Shown one piece after another: positions 32,573 through 48,132 of a stretch of 64,000 bases of DNA (its first letter is position 1; each line of letters opens with the position of its first letter). Source of the stretch: Pseudomonas sp. S04. GTDB lineage: Bacteria; Pseudomonadota; Gammaproteobacteria; Pseudomonadales; Pseudomonadaceae. The notes beneath the pieces are model-generated. The model saw nothing but the letters and a program-made list of their open reading frames with translations, ran no database searches and was not told the DNA's origin. The stretch is from assembly GCF_009834545.1 (NCBI RefSeq), contig NZ_CP019427.1, positions 827,001 to 891,000 on the forward strand, read 5' to 3'. The position numbers were made by a program, and so were the translations under genes.

Positions 32573-34246
32573 TCAACTTTTGGCCGTTACCACCATTTTT
32601 TTCGCGTGAGCCAGGGATTCCTTGGTCAGGTCGATACCCCCCAGCATTCGTGCCACTTCTTCTATTCGCTCGTTCTTGCTCAGTTTGGATACCGCAGTGC
32701 GCGTGGCTTGGTCGCCGCGGACCTTGTGCACAAACAGGTGTTGATGCCCCTGGGAGGCCACCTGCGGCAGGTGCGTGACCGTCAGGACCTGGCCGCGCTC
32801 GCCAAGGCGGCGCAGCAGTTGGCCGACAATTTCCGCGGTCGGGCCGCCGATGCCCACGTCCACTTCGTCGAACACCAGGGTCGGTATGCGCGAGGTTTGC
32901 GCGGTGATCACCTGAATGGCCAGGCTGATGCGCGACAGCTCGCCACCGGAGGCGACTTTCGCCAGCGCCTTGAGCGGTTGCCCGGGGTTGGCGCTGACCA
33001 ACAGTTCCACCTGCTCCAGGCCATTGGGCAGCAGCTCGGCGCTGGTGTTGGCGCGTAGTTCGATGCTGAAACGCCCGCCCGGCATGCCCAGGCGCTGGAT
33101 TTCCTGTTCGACGGCGTGGGCCAGGCTGGAGGAAGCCTGGTGGCGCAAGTCACTCAGTTCCCGGGCTTTCTCTTGGTAGTGGCGGGCGAAAGCCCCCAGT
33201 TCTTCGCTGAGGCGCTCGATGGACTCATCGTTGGCATTCAGGGTTTCGAGCTCGTCCAGCAGGCGTTGCTGGAGGTCGGCTACCTCGGTCGGCTGGATCC
33301 GGTGTTTGCGTGCCAGGGTATAGATGGTGTCCAGGCGCTCTTCGAGTTGTTGCAGGCGTGCCGGATCGGCGTCGAAGTTGTCGAGGAATCGGTTCAGTTC
33401 GCCGACTGCTTCTTCGACCTGGATCTGCGCACTGGTGAGCAAGTTGGTGGCTTCACCCAGGGCGTTGACCGAGTTGTTGACGCTGGACAGGCGATTGAGG
33501 CTGGCAGTCAGGGCGTTCAGCACATTACCGGAATCACTTTCGCTGCACTGCTCGACCACCTGTCGGCAAATGCCCAGCAGGGTTTCTGCGTTGGTCAGGT
33601 TTTTATGCTCTTGCTCAAGCTGCTCCAGCTCGTTGTCGCCGAGGCCGAGGTTTTCCAGCTCTTCGAGTTGATAGCTGAGCAACTGGTGGCGAGCGCGCTG
33701 TTCGTCGCCGGAGTTGGACAGGCGTTCGAGTTCCTGGCGGGTCTGGCGCCAGCGCTGGGCGGCGAGCTGGACCTGGCGGGCCAGGTCGGTGGCGCCGGCA
33801 TATTCGTCCAGCAGGCGGCGATGGGTATCGGTCTTGAGCAGTGACTGGTGCTCGTGCTGGCTGTGGATGTCGATCAGCAGTTCGCCGAGGGCCTTGAGGT
33901 CGCCAAGGGGGCAGGGCGTGCCGTTGATGTAGCCGCGCGAGCGACCCTCGGCGGTGATGACCCGGCGCAGGATGCACGGGCCGTCGTTGTCCAGGTCGCG
34001 CTCGGCGAGCCAGGTGCGGGCTTCGGGGATATCAACCAGGTCGAAGGTGGCGAGGATGTCGGCCTTTTCCGCGCCCGGGCGTACCACGCCGCTGTCGGCG
34101 CGATCGCCCAGGGTCAGACCCAGGGCGTCGAGCATGATCGACTTGCCGGCGCCGGTTTCCCCTGTGATCACGCTCATCCCGCGATCCAGTTCGAGATCGA
34201 GATGTTCAACGATGGCGTAGTTGTGTACGGACAGGTGCACCAGCAT
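32573..34246 (-). CDS. recN: DNA repair ATPase RecN
   Basis: A 557-aa SMC-like protein. Walker A is GETGAGKS near residues 29-36. A long central coiled coil follows (about 150-350, rich in Leu/Glu/Gln), then the ABC signature ASGGELSR and the Walker B region LVFDEVDVGIGG. It acts in double-strand-break repair. MLVHLSVHNYAIVEHL at 34246 is the family start; upstream codons to 34540 are open by chance. Confidence 0.96.
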   Translation of the reverse strand: MLVHLSVHNYAIVEHLDLELDRGMSVITGETGAGKSIMLDALGLTLGDRADSGVVRPGAEKADILATFDLVDIPEARTWLAERDLDNDGPCILRRVITAEGRSRGYINGTPCPLGDLKALGELLIDIHSQHEHQSLLKTDTHRRLLDEYAGATDLARQVQLAAQRWRQTRQELERLSNSGDEQRARHQLLSYQLEELENLGLGDNELEQLEQEHKNLTNAETLLGICRQVVEQCSESDSGNVLNALTASLNRLSSVNNSVNALGEATNLLTSAQIQVEEAVGELNRFLDNFDADPARLQQLEERLDTIYTLARKHRIQPTEVADLQQRLLDELETLNANDESIERLSEELGAFARHYQEKARELSDLRHQASSSLAHAVEQEIQRLGMPGGRFSIELRANTSAELLPNGLEQVELLVSANPGQPLKALAKVASGGELSRISLAIQVITAQTSRIPTLVFDEVDVGIGGPTAEIVGQLLRRLGERGQVLTVTHLPQVASQGHQHLFVHKVRGDQATRTAVSKLSKNERIEEVARMLGGIDLTKESLAHAKKMVVTAKS

Positions 34247-34415
34247 AAAGGCCGCTCCCAGGCTTAAGGTCTGGTTATTTATACAGTAGTTTATTTGCCT
34301 CTGACAATGCCCTCGTTTAGCTCGATTTGCTTGGTGTCGGTGTTTTTTTAAAACCTGGCGCCAGGCCAATTCAGCGGTTTTTGTGTGGGTAATGCGCTTC
34401 TGCACACGGCAGGCC

Positions 34416-34444
34416 CTTGAACCTGCAAATTGCGACCCCATATA
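34416..34444 (+). promoter_or_regulatory. Sigma-32 (RpoH) heat-shock promoter of grpE-dnaK-dnaJ
   Basis: CTTGAA (34416-34421) and CCCCATATA (34436-34444), spaced 14 bases, match the RpoH consensus CTTGAAA-N13-15-CCCCATNTA closely. Transcription would start about 45 bases before the grpE ATG. Confidence 0.88.
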
Positions 34445-34496
34445 CCGGAACAGAAGCGCGAGTCGAGTTCGCGCACGATTTTGAAAGGAGAAATCT

Positions 34497-35063
34497 ATGG
34501 CTGACGAACAGACGCTGGATACGCAAAATCTAGACGCCAATCAGGCTCCCCAAGCATCGGGTGAAGACCTGGTGGCTCGTGTACAAGTGCTCGAAGAGCA
34601 ACTGGCTGGCGCTCAGGATCAGGCTTTGCGTGTTGCAGCTGATCTGCAGAACGTCCGCCGTCGCGCCGAGCAGGATGTAGAAAAGGCTCACAAGTTCGCG
34701 CTGGAAAAATTCGCTGGCGACCTGCTGCCGATCATCGACAGCCTGGAGCGCGGCCTGGAGTTGTCCAATCCGGACGACGAAAGCATTCGTCCGATGCGTG
34801 AAGGGATTGAACTGACCCTGAAAATGTTCCAGGACACCCTCAAGCGTTATCAGCTGGAAGCGATCGATCCGGAAGGTGAGCCGTTCAACGCCGAGCACCA
34901 TCAGGCGATGGCGATGCAGGAAAGCGCCGACATGGAACCCAACAGCGTACTGAAGGTGTTCCAGAAGGGCTACGTGCTCAATGGTCGCCTGCTGCGCCCG
35001 GCCATGGTTGTGGTCAGCAAGGCCCCGGCGCCGGTTTCGCCCTCGATTGACGAGCAGGCTTGA
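34497..35063 (+). CDS. grpE: Nucleotide exchange factor GrpE
   Basis: A 188-aa protein with an N-terminal coiled coil (about 25-85, [20 protein letters not shown]) and a C-terminal beta-domain with the GrpE signature ([24 protein letters not shown]). It releases ADP from DnaK. AAGGAG stands seven bases before the ATG. First gene behind the RpoH promoter, about 100 bases before dnaK. Confidence 0.97.
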   Translation: MADEQTLDTQNLDANQAPQASGEDLVARVQVLEEQLAGAQDQALRVAADLQNVRRRAEQDVEKAHKFALEKFAGDLLPIIDSLERGLELSNPDDESIRPMREGIELTLKMFQDTLKRYQLEAIDPEGEPFNAEHHQAMAMQESADMEPNSVLKVFQKGYVLNGRLLRPAMVVVSKAPAPVSPSIDEQA

Positions 35064-35165
35064 AATCCGCCGCAAGGCCCCCATTTATAAGTCAAGCGTT
35101 TAAGTGCTACCGCAGTTAGCCACCACTGCTGCGGCAACCAAATCCAAAGTTTCGGGAGAGTTAAC

Positions 35166-37082
35166 ATGGGCAAAATTATCGGTATCGACCTGGGGACTAC
35201 CAACTCCTGCGTCTCCATCCTTGAAAACGGCAACGTAAAAGTTATCGAGAACGCCGAAGGCGCGCGTACCACTCCGTCGATCGTGGCCTACGCCAACGAT
35301 GGCGAAATCCTGGTTGGCCAGTCGGCCAAGCGTCAGGCAGTGACCAATCCGCATAACACCCTGTACGCGGTGAAGCGTTTGATCGGTCGTCGCTTCGAAG
35401 AAGAAGTGGTTCAGAAAGACATCCAGATGGTCCCTTACAAGATCGTCAAGGCAGACAATGCCGACGCTTGGGTTGAAGTGAACGGCCAGAAAATGTCGCC
35501 GCCACAGATCTCGGCTGAAATCCTCAAGAAAATGAAGAAAACCGCCGAAGATTACCTCGGCGAAGCAGTGACTGAAGCGGTGATCACCGTTCCAGCCTAC
35601 TTCAACGACAGCCAGCGTCAGGCGACCAAAGACGCCGGTCGTATTGCTGGTCTGGACGTAAAACGCATCATCAACGAACCAACCGCAGCTGCACTGGCTT
35701 ACGGTATGGACAAGGCCAAGGGCGATCACACCGTGATCGTTTATGACCTGGGCGGCGGTACTTTCGACGTTTCGGTGATCGAAATCGCTGAAGTCGATGG
35801 CGAGCACCAATTCGAAGTACTGGCCACCAACGGTGACACGTTCCTGGGCGGTGAAGACTTTGACATTCGTCTGATCGACTACCTCGTCGACGAATTCAAG
35901 AAAGAAAGCGGCATGAACCTCAAGGGTGACCCGCTGGCCATGCAGCGCCTGAAAGAAGCCGCTGAAAAAGCCAAGATCGAGCTGTCTTCGAGCCTGCAGA
36001 CTGACGTCAACCTGCCGTACATCACTGCAGACGCGACCGGTCCTAAGCACTTGAACGTGAAAATCTCCCGCGCCAAGCTGGAAGCGCTGGTAGAAGACCT
36101 GGTTCAACGCACCATCGAGCCTTGCCGCATTGCGCTGAAAGACTCGGGTATCGACGTTGGCGCGATCAACGACGTGATCCTGGTCGGCGGTCAGACCCGT
36201 ATGCCTCTGGTGCAGAAGGCTGTTACCGATTTCTTCGGTAAAGAAGCCCGTAAAGACGTGAACCCGGACGAAGCGGTTGCCATGGGTGCTGCTATCCAGG
36301 GCGCGGTACTGGCCGGTGACGTGAAAGACGTGCTGCTGCTCGACGTCAGCCCGCTGACCCTGGGTATCGAAACCATGGGTGGCGTGATGACCGCGCTGAT
36401 CGAGAAAAACACCACGATTCCTACCAAGAAATCGCAAGTGTTCTCGACTGCCGACGACAACCAGGGCGCTGTGACCATTCACGTGCTGCAAGGCGAGCGT
36501 AAGCAAGCCGCCCAGAACAAGTCCCTGGGCAAGTTCGACCTGGCTGAGATTCCACCAGCACCACGTGGCGTGCCACAAATTGAAGTGACCTTCGACATCG
36601 ACGCCAACGGCATCCTGCACGTAGGCGCCAAGGACAAGGCCACCGGCAAGACCCAGTCGATCGTGATCAAGGCCAACTCCGGTCTGTCCGAGGAAGAAAT
36701 TCAGCAGATGATTCGTGATGCTGAAACCAACGCCGACGAAGACCGCAAGTTCGAAGAGCTGGCGTCCGCCCGCAACCAGGGTGATGCGCTGGTGCACTCG
36801 ACTCGCAAGATGGTCGCAGATGCTGGCGACAAAGTGACTGCTGAAGAGAAGGCTGCCATCGAAGCTGCAGTGGTTGCCCTGGAAGCCGCCGTCAAAGGCG
36901 ACGACAAGGCTGCCATCGACGCCAAGGTCGAGGAGCTGTCGAAAGTCTCCGCGCCAGTGGCGCAGAAGATGTACGCCGAACAGGCTCAGCCAGCTGAAGG
37001 CGCAGCACCACAAGGTGAATCGGCGCAAAAGGCTGACGACGTTGTCGATGCTGAGTTTGAAGAAGTTAAAGACCACAAGTAA
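35166..37082 (+). CDS. dnaK: Hsp70 chaperone DnaK
   Basis: A 638-aa chaperone. The ATPase domain starts [11 protein letters not shown] and includes [13 protein letters not shown] and [13 protein letters not shown]. The substrate-binding domain follows from about residue 390, with the lid and the C-terminal DAEFEEVKD tail. It folds and protects proteins with DnaJ and GrpE. GGGAG precedes the ATG. Codon use is strongly biased toward preferred codons, as expected for high expression. Confidence 0.98.
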   Translation: MGKIIGIDLGTTNSCVSILENGNVKVIENAEGARTTPSIVAYANDGEILVGQSAKRQAVTNPHNTLYAVKRLIGRRFEEEVVQKDIQMVPYKIVKADNADAWVEVNGQKMSPPQISAEILKKMKKTAEDYLGEAVTEAVITVPAYFNDSQRQATKDAGRIAGLDVKRIINEPTAAALAYGMDKAKGDHTVIVYDLGGGTFDVSVIEIAEVDGEHQFEVLATNGDTFLGGEDFDIRLIDYLVDEFKKESGMNLKGDPLAMQRLKEAAEKAKIELSSSLQTDVNLPYITADATGPKHLNVKISRAKLEALVEDLVQRTIEPCRIALKDSGIDVGAINDVILVGGQTRMPLVQKAVTDFFGKEARKDVNPDEAVAMGAAIQGAVLAGDVKDVLLLDVSPLTLGIETMGGVMTALIEKNTTIPTKKSQVFSTADDNQGAVTIHVLQGERKQAAQNKSLGKFDLAEIPPAPRGVPQIEVTFDIDANGILHVGAKDKATGKTQSIVIKANSGLSEEEIQQMIRDAETNADEDRKFEELASARNQGDALVHSTRKMVADAGDKVTAEEKAAIEAAVVALEAAVKGDDKAAIDAKVEELSKVSAPVAQKMYAEQAQPAEGAAPQGESAQKADDVVDAEFEEVKDHK

Positions 37083-37379
37083 GTTGTTGGTCGGCCGGTT
37101 GACTGCCTTTGTGCGGTGACTGGTAGGATGTCGCCGCGCGGGAGCTTGCTCCCGCGTTGGCGTGTCTGGAGTACACGAATTTTTACCGCGTGCGACAACG
37201 TTCGCCTGCGGATGGTATGGCCGGGAATGCTCCTGCTTTTCGAGCCGCAAGTACCGTATCGAATCAAAGACCAGGATCGTTGAATTGACGTGAGTTGGGT
37301 CCGGGCCTGTATTGGGGCTCAACGAGTTTGGCAAGGCTCAGGAGGGGTTTGCCGGACGTCCTTAAGAGTGCAAAGACTT

Positions 37380-39321
<1,942 letters not shown>

Positions 39322-39335
39322 GATGTGCCCGAAAT

Positions 39336-39367
39336 CGGGTTCGAACCCTGCGTTCGAGCCCGTTTTT
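39336..39367 (+). terminator. Intrinsic terminator after dapB
   Basis: CGGGTTCGAA / TTCGAGCCCG stem (one G-U pair) with a 7-base loop, followed by TTTTT. Confidence 0.8.
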
Positions 39368-39430
39368 CCCCGCCAAGCGACGCCCTGTCGCATTCTCTAG
39401 CCTTTCAGGCTCATTGGCGGTAGACCAAAA

Positions 39431-39579
39431 ATGCCTTTTTCTGTAAGCTACAGCTTTAGTGTGTCCACTAAAAGCGCGCAGAATAATTCAGTGAAGAAGC
39501 GGGGTGACGTGTCCATACGTCACTCCGCTTTTTTACAACCTGCGATCGCCCCTTCAGGCTTTATTTACGGGAGGTCTTC
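39431..39579 (+). promoter_or_regulatory. carA leader with possible leader peptide
   Basis: The 258-base gap before carA is structured. A 7-bp hairpin lies around 39454-39471 and a terminator-like hairpin at 39497-39534. A 50-codon frame (ATG 39431, MPFSVSYSFSV) runs through both and stops at TGA 39581-39583, overlapping the carA TTG start. It has no obvious Shine-Dalgarno, so translation is uncertain. carAB is known to respond to arginine and pyrimidines in pseudomonads, so an attenuation leader is plausible. Confidence 0.45.
39497..39534 (+). terminator. Attenuator-like terminator upstream of carA
   Basis: AGCGGGGTGACGT / ACGTCACTCCGCT pair (one G-U) into a 13-bp stem with a 6-base loop, followed by TTTTT. 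It ends 45 bases before the carA start, with no gene ending just upstream. It therefore looks like an attenuator rather than a gene-end terminator. Confidence 0.7.
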
Positions 39580-40716
39580 TTGACTAAGCCAGCCATACTC
39601 GCCCTTGCTGATGGCAGCATTTTTCGCGGCGAAGCCATTGGAGCCGACGGTCAAACCGTTGGAGAGGTGGTGTTTAACACCGCCATGACCGGCTATCAGG
39701 AAATCCTTACCGATCCTTCCTACGCCCAACAGATCGTTACCCTGACTTACCCGCATATTGGCAACACTGGCACCACGCCAGAAGATGCCGAGTCCGACCG
39801 CGTATGGTCTGCCGGCCTGGTCATCCGTGACCTGCCTCTGGTTGCGAGCAACTGGCGTAACACCATGTCCCTGTCCGACTACCTGAAAGCCAACAATGTG
39901 GTGGCTATTGCTGGTATCGACACCCGCCGCCTGACACGCATCCTGCGTGAGAAAGGCGCGCAGAACGGCTGCATCATGGCTGGTGACAATATCTCTGAAG
40001 AAGCCGCTCTGGCAGCAGCGCGCGGTTTCCCAGGCCTGAAGGGCATGGACCTGGCGAAAGTCGTCAGCACCAAAGAGCAATATGAATGGCGCTCGACTGT
40101 CTGGGACTTGAAAACCGACAGCCACGCGACCATCGAAGCCAGTGAGTTGCCCCATCACGTGGTGGCTTACGACTACGGCGTCAAGCTGAACATCTTGCGC
40201 ATGCTGGTCGAGCGCGGCTGCCGCGTCACCGTGGTGCCGGCGCAAACCCCGGCGGCCGACGTCCTGGCCCTCAAGCCAGACGGCGTGTTCCTGTCCAACG
40301 GCCCGGGTGACCCGGAGCCTTGCGACTACGCGATCCAGGCGATCAAGGAAGTCCTTGAAACCGAGATCCCGGTGTTCGGTATCTGCCTCGGTCACCAACT
40401 GCTGGCCCTGGCCTCCGGTGCCAAGACCCTGAAAATGGGCCACGGCCACCACGGTGCCAACCACCCGGTCCAGGACCTGGACAGCGGTGTGGTGATGATC
40501 ACCAGCCAGAACCACGGTTTTGCCGTGGACGAAGCGACCCTGCCAGCCAACGTGCGTGCGATCCACAAATCGCTGTTCGACGGCACCCTGCAAGGTATCG
40601 AGCGTACCGACAAGAGCGCCTTCAGCTTCCAGGGTCACCCTGAAGCCAGCCCTGGCCCGAACGACGTAGCGCCACTGTTCGATCGCTTCATCAACGAGAT
40701 GGCCAAGCGTCGCTGA
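39580..40716 (+). CDS. carA: Carbamoyl-phosphate synthase small subunit (glutaminase)
   Basis: A 378-aa subunit. The C-terminal class I glutamine amidotransferase has nucleophile C269 in FGICLGHQ and the His-Glu pair H353/E355 in GHPEASPG. It supplies ammonia to CarB for arginine and pyrimidine synthesis. The start is TTG (39580) with GGGAGG five bases upstream; TTG is also the start used for pseudomonad carA. It overlaps the stop of the possible leader peptide. Confidence 0.97.
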   Translation: MTKPAILALADGSIFRGEAIGADGQTVGEVVFNTAMTGYQEILTDPSYAQQIVTLTYPHIGNTGTTPEDAESDRVWSAGLVIRDLPLVASNWRNTMSLSDYLKANNVVAIAGIDTRRLTRILREKGAQNGCIMAGDNISEEAALAAARGFPGLKGMDLAKVVSTKEQYEWRSTVWDLKTDSHATIEASELPHHVVAYDYGVKLNILRMLVERGCRVTVVPAQTPAADVLALKPDGVFLSNGPGDPEPCDYAIQAIKEVLETEIPVFGICLGHQLLALASGAKTLKMGHGHHGANHPVQDLDSGVVMITSQNHGFAVDEATLPANVRAIHKSLFDGTLQGIERTDKSAFSFQGHPEASPGPNDVAPLFDRFINEMAKRR

Positions 40717-40736
40717 GCGCGGGCCTAGATGTAGCA

Positions 40737-40779
40737 AAGCCTGGGGGTGGCCACCGCTGCGGTGACCCCCTCAAGGCTT
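40737..40779 (+). other. Intercistronic hairpin between carA and carB
   Basis: AAGCCT...AGGCTT encloses an inner GGGGGT/ACCCCC and CACCGC/GCGGTG stem in the 118-base gap. There is no T-run, so a processing or mRNA-stability role is more likely than termination. Confidence 0.5.
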
Positions 40780-40834
40780 CACAGATTGAACAAGACGGCT
40801 TGCCGACTGACCTGCGGATTTGAGTGACAAACCC

Positions 40835-44052
<3,218 letters not shown>

Positions 44053-44056
<4 letters not shown>

Positions 44057-44529
44057 TCAAATACCCAATGACCGTCCAGGGCGCGCGCGCCCTGGAAGAA
44101 GAGCACACTCACCTGACCAAGGTCGTACGTCCAAAGCTTAGCCAGGACATCGGTACGGCCCGCGAGCTGGGTGACTTGAAGGAAAACGCCGAGTACCACG
44201 CTGCCCGCGAGCAGCAGGGTATGGTCGAGGCGCGGATTCGTGACATTGAAGGCCGGATTCAGAACCAGGTCATCATCGATGTCACGAGCATCCCGCACAC
44301 TGGCAAAGTGATTTTCGGCACTACCGTGGAAATCGCCAACGTCGAGACGGATGAGCGCGTTACTTACCACATCGTGGGTGAGGACGAGGCTGACTTCAAA
44401 CTCGGCAAGATTTCCGTCGGTTCGCCCTTGGCCCGCGCCTTGATTGCCAAGGAGGAGGGTGATGTGGTGGCGGTCAAGACGCCTGGTGGCGTGATCGAGT
44501 ATGAGATTGTCGAAGTCCGCCATATCTGA
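44053..44529 (+). CDS. greA: Transcription elongation factor GreA
   Basis: A 158-aa factor with an N-terminal coiled coil bearing the acidic tip ([16 protein letters not shown]) and a C-terminal FKBP-like domain ([24 protein letters not shown]). It restarts backtracked RNA polymerase by stimulating transcript cleavage. Its ATG overlaps the carB stop (ATGA). Confidence 0.97.
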
Positions 44530-44962
44530 AGGCTGGCGCCCGCTGCGTGCGGGCGCCATGCTCTGGCAGCTGACCCAGATGTTGTGGGTTGGCGGCCTGT
44601 GGCTGCTGCATTTGGGTTTGCTGCCGGTGCTGGGCCAGATTGGCCTGGCGCCGCTGCTGATCAATGAAATTTCAAGCATGCTGAATACGCTGCTGGTGGG
44701 TTTTTCAGCGGCGTGCGTGGTTTCTCAGGTTTTGGTGCTGGTTCAGGCCAAGGGCCTTGTCAGTCTATGGCGCGATATTCGCGGGCAACTGCTGTTGATG
44801 GCGTTGTATGCAAGCACGATGTACCTGGTGGTACGCATGCAATGGCCGGAGGCGGAGCATTGGCTGTTGTTCAGTTACCTGGTGCTGGGGTTTTCCGGTT
44901 TGCTGCTGGTGCTGCAGCCGGTGCCAGGATGGGGTGGCAGGGTGCGCGAAGCACACCCTTGA
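44501..44962 (+). CDS. Small integral membrane protein, DUF4149-like
   Basis: A 153-aa protein with four hydrophobic segments (about 18-45, 55-80, 93-110, 120-140), matching the DUF4149 family regularly found after greA in pseudomonads. Function unknown. The ATG at 44501 overlaps greA; an ATG at 44561 would give a shorter protein starting MLWQLTQ. Confidence 0.7.
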   Translation: MRLSKSAISEGWRPLRAGAMLWQLTQMLWVGGLWLLHLGLLPVLGQIGLAPLLINEISSMLNTLLVGFSAACVVSQVLVLVQAKGLVSLWRDIRGQLLLMALYASTMYLVVRMQWPEAEHWLLFSYLVLGFSGLLLVLQPVPGWGGRVREAHP

Positions 44963-44971
44963 CCCGTTTCA

Positions 44972-45280
44972 TCACTTGAAGCGGTGGACGTTCGACAGTT
45001 GCTTGTTTACGCTGAAGTTCTTGCGGTAAATCAGCGCCATCTTGCCGATGACCTGTACCAGGTCCGCCTTGCCGACCTTGCACAGTTCGGCAATGGCAGC
45101 CAGGCGCGATTCGCGATCGAGGATGTTGAGCTTGATCTTGATCAGTTCGTGATCGCCCAATGCGCGTTCCAGCTCGGCTAACACACCTTCAGTCAAACCG
45201 TTGTCAGCCACCGTCAAAACTGGTTTCAGATGGTGGCCAATGGATTTGTACTGTTTCTTCTGCTCTTGAGTGAGCGGCAT
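44972..45280 (-). CDS. yhbY: CRS1-YhbY ribosome-associated RNA-binding protein
   Basis: A 102-aa CRM-domain protein: MPLTQEQKKQYKSIGHHLKPVL, then the GLTEGVLAELERAL helix and basic RNA-binding face. The family binds pre-50S particles. Divergent from rlmE, with a shared palindromic promoter region. Confidence 0.92.
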   Translation of the reverse strand: MPLTQEQKKQYKSIGHHLKPVLTVADNGLTEGVLAELERALGDHELIKIKLNILDRESRLAAIAELCKVGKADLVQVIGKMALIYRKNFSVNKQLSNVHRFK

Positions 45281-45305
45281 AATCTGACCCTTTAGTCTGG
45301 ATTCT

Positions 45306-45326
45306 GTAAAATGGCGGCCATTTTAC
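45306..45326. promoter_or_regulatory. Palindromic divergent -10 region of yhbY and rlmE
   Basis: GTAAAATGGC-G-GCCATTTTAC is a perfect 10+1+10 inverted repeat. It places a TAAAAT -10 box on each strand: 45307-45312 for rlmE and 45325-45320 for yhbY. A weak -35 (TCTGAC) lies 18 bases before the rlmE -10. It may also be an operator. Confidence 0.55.
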
Positions 45327-45381
45327 CCGAGGGTGCGTGGATCCGCCCAATTAATCACGACCCTTATCATCGAGGTGCCCA

Positions 45382-46011
45382 ATGGCGCGTTCCAAGACAA
45401 GCCTTGGTTGGCTGAAAAGACATGTCAATGATCCCTATGTGAAGCAGGCGCAGAAGGATGGCTACCGTTCGCGTGCCAGTTACAAGCTTCTGGAGGTCCA
45501 GGAGAAATACAAGCTGATCCGTCCGGGCATGAGCGTTGTCGACCTGGGTGCAGCGCCCGGTGGCTGGTCGCAGGTCACCAGTCGGCTGATTGGTGGTCAG
45601 GGGCGCTTGATCGCCTCGGACATCCTGGAAATGGACAGCATTCCGGACGTGACCTTCATCCAGGGTGACTTCACCCAGGACGCAGTGCTCGCGCAGATCC
45701 TTGAGGCCGTGGGTAATTCGCAGGTGGACCTTGTGATTTCCGATATGGCCCCCAATATGAGTGGTACGCCTGAGGTAGACATGCCAAAAGCCATGTTCCT
45801 TTGTGAGCTGGCGCTTGATTTGGCCGCCCGGATACTCAAGCCCGGTGGCAATTTTGTGATCAAGGTTTTTCAGGGTGAAGGGTTTGACGCTTACGTGAAG
45901 GACGCTCGTCAGAAGTTCGACAAGGTCCAGATGATCAAGCCGGACTCTTCCCGTGGCAGTTCCCGCGAGCAATATATGCTGGCTTGGGGCTACCGCGGCC
46001 GTAGTGAGTAA
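45382..46011 (+). CDS. rlmE: 23S rRNA 2'-O-ribose methyltransferase RlmE (FtsJ)
   Basis: A 209-aa SAM-dependent methyltransferase. SAM motif [12 protein letters not shown] is at 52-63 and the catalytic tetrad is K35-D121-K161-E196. It methylates U2552 of 23S rRNA during late 50S assembly. In many bacteria it is paired with ftsH under heat-shock control; here ftsH follows after 193 bases. Confidence 0.96.
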   Translation: MARSKTSLGWLKRHVNDPYVKQAQKDGYRSRASYKLLEVQEKYKLIRPGMSVVDLGAAPGGWSQVTSRLIGGQGRLIASDILEMDSIPDVTFIQGDFTQDAVLAQILEAVGNSQVDLVISDMAPNMSGTPEVDMPKAMFLCELALDLAARILKPGGNFVIKVFQGEGFDAYVKDARQKFDKVQMIKPDSSRGSSREQYMLAWGYRGRSE

Positions 46012-46204
46012 AACGAGGTTTTTTTGCGGGGCGATAGGTTTTTAGTATTTCGCCCCACAAGCAATAGCGAATATTGTGTAGTCAATGTTTCACAAAGGGT
46101 TACAGACGGCGCCTGCCAGAGCTGTAGGTAATGTAGTAAGTTAGGCCGGTGAATATCATGCGAAGCGCGCGCCAGTTGCGGAGCTTGCTTCAGAGGGTAG
46201 TTAA

Positions 46205-48124
46205 TTGAACGATATGGCAAAGAATCTTATCCTGTGGTTGATCATCGCGGCTGTCCTGGTGACGGTGATGAACAACTTCTCCAGCCCTAACGAGCCACAG
46301 ACCCTCAACTATTCCGACTTCATCCAGCAGGTCAAGGATGGCAAGGTCGAGCGCGTAGCCGTGGACGGTTATGTCATCACTGGCAAGCGCAATGATGGCG
46401 ACAGCTTCAAGACCATTCGTCCGGCCATTCAGGACAACGGTCTGATCGGCGACCTCGTGGATAACCACGTGGTAGTCGAAGGCAAGCAGCCTGAGCAGCA
46501 AAGTATCTGGACCCAACTGTTGGTTGCCAGCTTCCCGATCCTGGTGATCATTGCCGTGTTCATGTTCTTCATGCGCCAGATGCAAGGCGGTGCAGGTGGC
46601 AAGGGCGGGCCGATGAGCTTCGGCAAGAGCAAGGCGCGCCTGCTCTCCGAAGATCAAGTGAAAACCACCTTGGCTGACGTTGCTGGTTGCGACGAAGCCA
46701 AGGAAGAAGTCGGCGAGTTGGTCGAGTTCCTGCGAGATCCGGGCAAGTTCCAGCGCCTGGGTGGCCGCATTCCCCGTGGTGTGCTGATGGTTGGCCCGCC
46801 AGGTACCGGTAAAACCCTGCTGGCCAAGGCCATTGCCGGCGAAGCCAAGGTGCCGTTCTTCACCATCTCTGGTTCCGACTTCGTCGAAATGTTCGTGGGT
46901 GTGGGTGCCAGCCGTGTTCGTGACATGTTTGAACAGGCGAAAAAGCACGCACCTTGCATCATCTTCATCGATGAGATCGACGCTGTCGGTCGCCATCGTG
47001 GTGCTGGCATGGGCGGTGGTCACGACGAGCGTGAGCAGACTCTCAACCAGTTGCTGGTGGAGATGGACGGCTTCGAAATGAATGACGGCATCATCGTCAT
47101 TGCCGCGACCAACCGTCCGGACGTACTCGACCCGGCGCTGCTGCGTCCGGGCCGTTTCGACCGCCAGGTGGTGGTCGGCCTGCCAGATATCCGTGGTCGC
47201 GAGCAGATCCTCAAGGTTCACATGCGTAAAGTGCCAATGGGTGACGACGTCGCTCCAGCGGTGATCGCCCGTGGTACCCCGGGTTTCTCCGGTGCCGACC
47301 TGGCCAACCTGGTGAACGAGGCATCGCTGTTCGCTGCCCGTACTGGCAAGCGCATCGTCGAGATGAAGGAATTCGAACTGGCCAAGGACAAGATCATGAT
47401 GGGCGCCGAGCGCAAATCCATGGTCATGTCCGAGAAAGAAAAGCGCAACACTGCTTATCACGAAGCGGGTCACGCAATTGTCGGTCGTGTCGTGCCTGAA
47501 CACGATCCGGTCTACAAGGTTTCGATCATTCCCCGTGGTCGTGCGCTGGGCGTGACCATGTTCCTGCCGGAAGAAGATCGCTACAGCCTGTCCAAGCGTG
47601 CGCTGATCAGCCAGATCTGCTCGTTGTATGGTGGCCGTATCGCCGAGGAAATGACCCTGGGCTTCGACGGTGTTACCACTGGTGCCTCGAACGACATCAT
47701 GCGTGCCAGCCAGATTGCACGGAACATGGTGACCAAGTGGGGTCTGTCGGAAAAACTCGGTCCTCTGATGTACGCCGAAGAAGAGGGTGAGGTATTCCTC
47801 GGTCGTGGTGGCGGTGGTCAGCACGCCAGTTTCTCGGGTGAGACGGCGAAGCTGATCGACTCGGAAGTGCGCAGCATCATTGACCAGTGCTATGGCACCG
47901 CCAAGCAGATCCTGACGGACAACCGCGACAAGCTCGACGCGATGGCCGACGCACTAATGAAGTACGAAACCATCGATGCCGATCAAATCGACGACATCAT
48001 GGCGGGCCGCACGCCGCGTGAACCGCGTGACTGGTCTGGTGGCACGGGCACTTCCGGTACGCCTCCTGTAGTCCAGGATGAGCGTCCGCAAACCCCTATC
48101 GGCGGCCCGGCTGCTGACGTTTAA
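46205..48124 (+). CDS. ftsH: ATP-dependent zinc metalloprotease FtsH
   Basis: A 639-aa inner-membrane AAA+ protease. There are two membrane segments (about 6-24 and 104-123) around a periplasmic domain. The ATPase has Walker A GPPGTGKT (197-204) and Walker [10 protein letters not shown]. The zinc protease has HEAGH at 419-423. It degrades membrane proteins and regulators such as sigma-32 and LpxC. The TTG start at 46205 has GAGGG seven bases upstream; the ATG three codons later lacks one. Confidence 0.97.
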   Translation: MNDMAKNLILWLIIAAVLVTVMNNFSSPNEPQTLNYSDFIQQVKDGKVERVAVDGYVITGKRNDGDSFKTIRPAIQDNGLIGDLVDNHVVVEGKQPEQQSIWTQLLVASFPILVIIAVFMFFMRQMQGGAGGKGGPMSFGKSKARLLSEDQVKTTLADVAGCDEAKEEVGELVEFLRDPGKFQRLGGRIPRGVLMVGPPGTGKTLLAKAIAGEAKVPFFTISGSDFVEMFVGVGASRVRDMFEQAKKHAPCIIFIDEIDAVGRHRGAGMGGGHDEREQTLNQLLVEMDGFEMNDGIIVIAATNRPDVLDPALLRPGRFDRQVVVGLPDIRGREQILKVHMRKVPMGDDVAPAVIARGTPGFSGADLANLVNEASLFAARTGKRIVEMKEFELAKDKIMMGAERKSMVMSEKEKRNTAYHEAGHAIVGRVVPEHDPVYKVSIIPRGRALGVTMFLPEEDRYSLSKRALISQICSLYGGRIAEEMTLGFDGVTTGASNDIMRASQIARNMVTKWGLSEKLGPLMYAEEEGEVFLGRGGGGQHASFSGETAKLIDSEVRSIIDQCYGTAKQILTDNRDKLDAMADALMKYETIDADQIDDIMAGRTPREPRDWSGGTGTSGTPPVVQDERPQTPIGGPAADV

Positions 48125-48132
48125 GGTTTGAA

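Noticed and set aside
35100..37334. Long antisense open frames opposite dnaK, carB, infB, lldP, glmM and ftsH
   Set aside because: They mirror strongly biased, high-GC coding sequences, have no ribosome-binding sites and no family resemblance; the sense genes are unmistakable.
40737..40779. carA-carB intercistronic hairpin as an intrinsic terminator
   Set aside because: No T-tract follows and the two subunits must be co-expressed; a processing or stability element is more likely.
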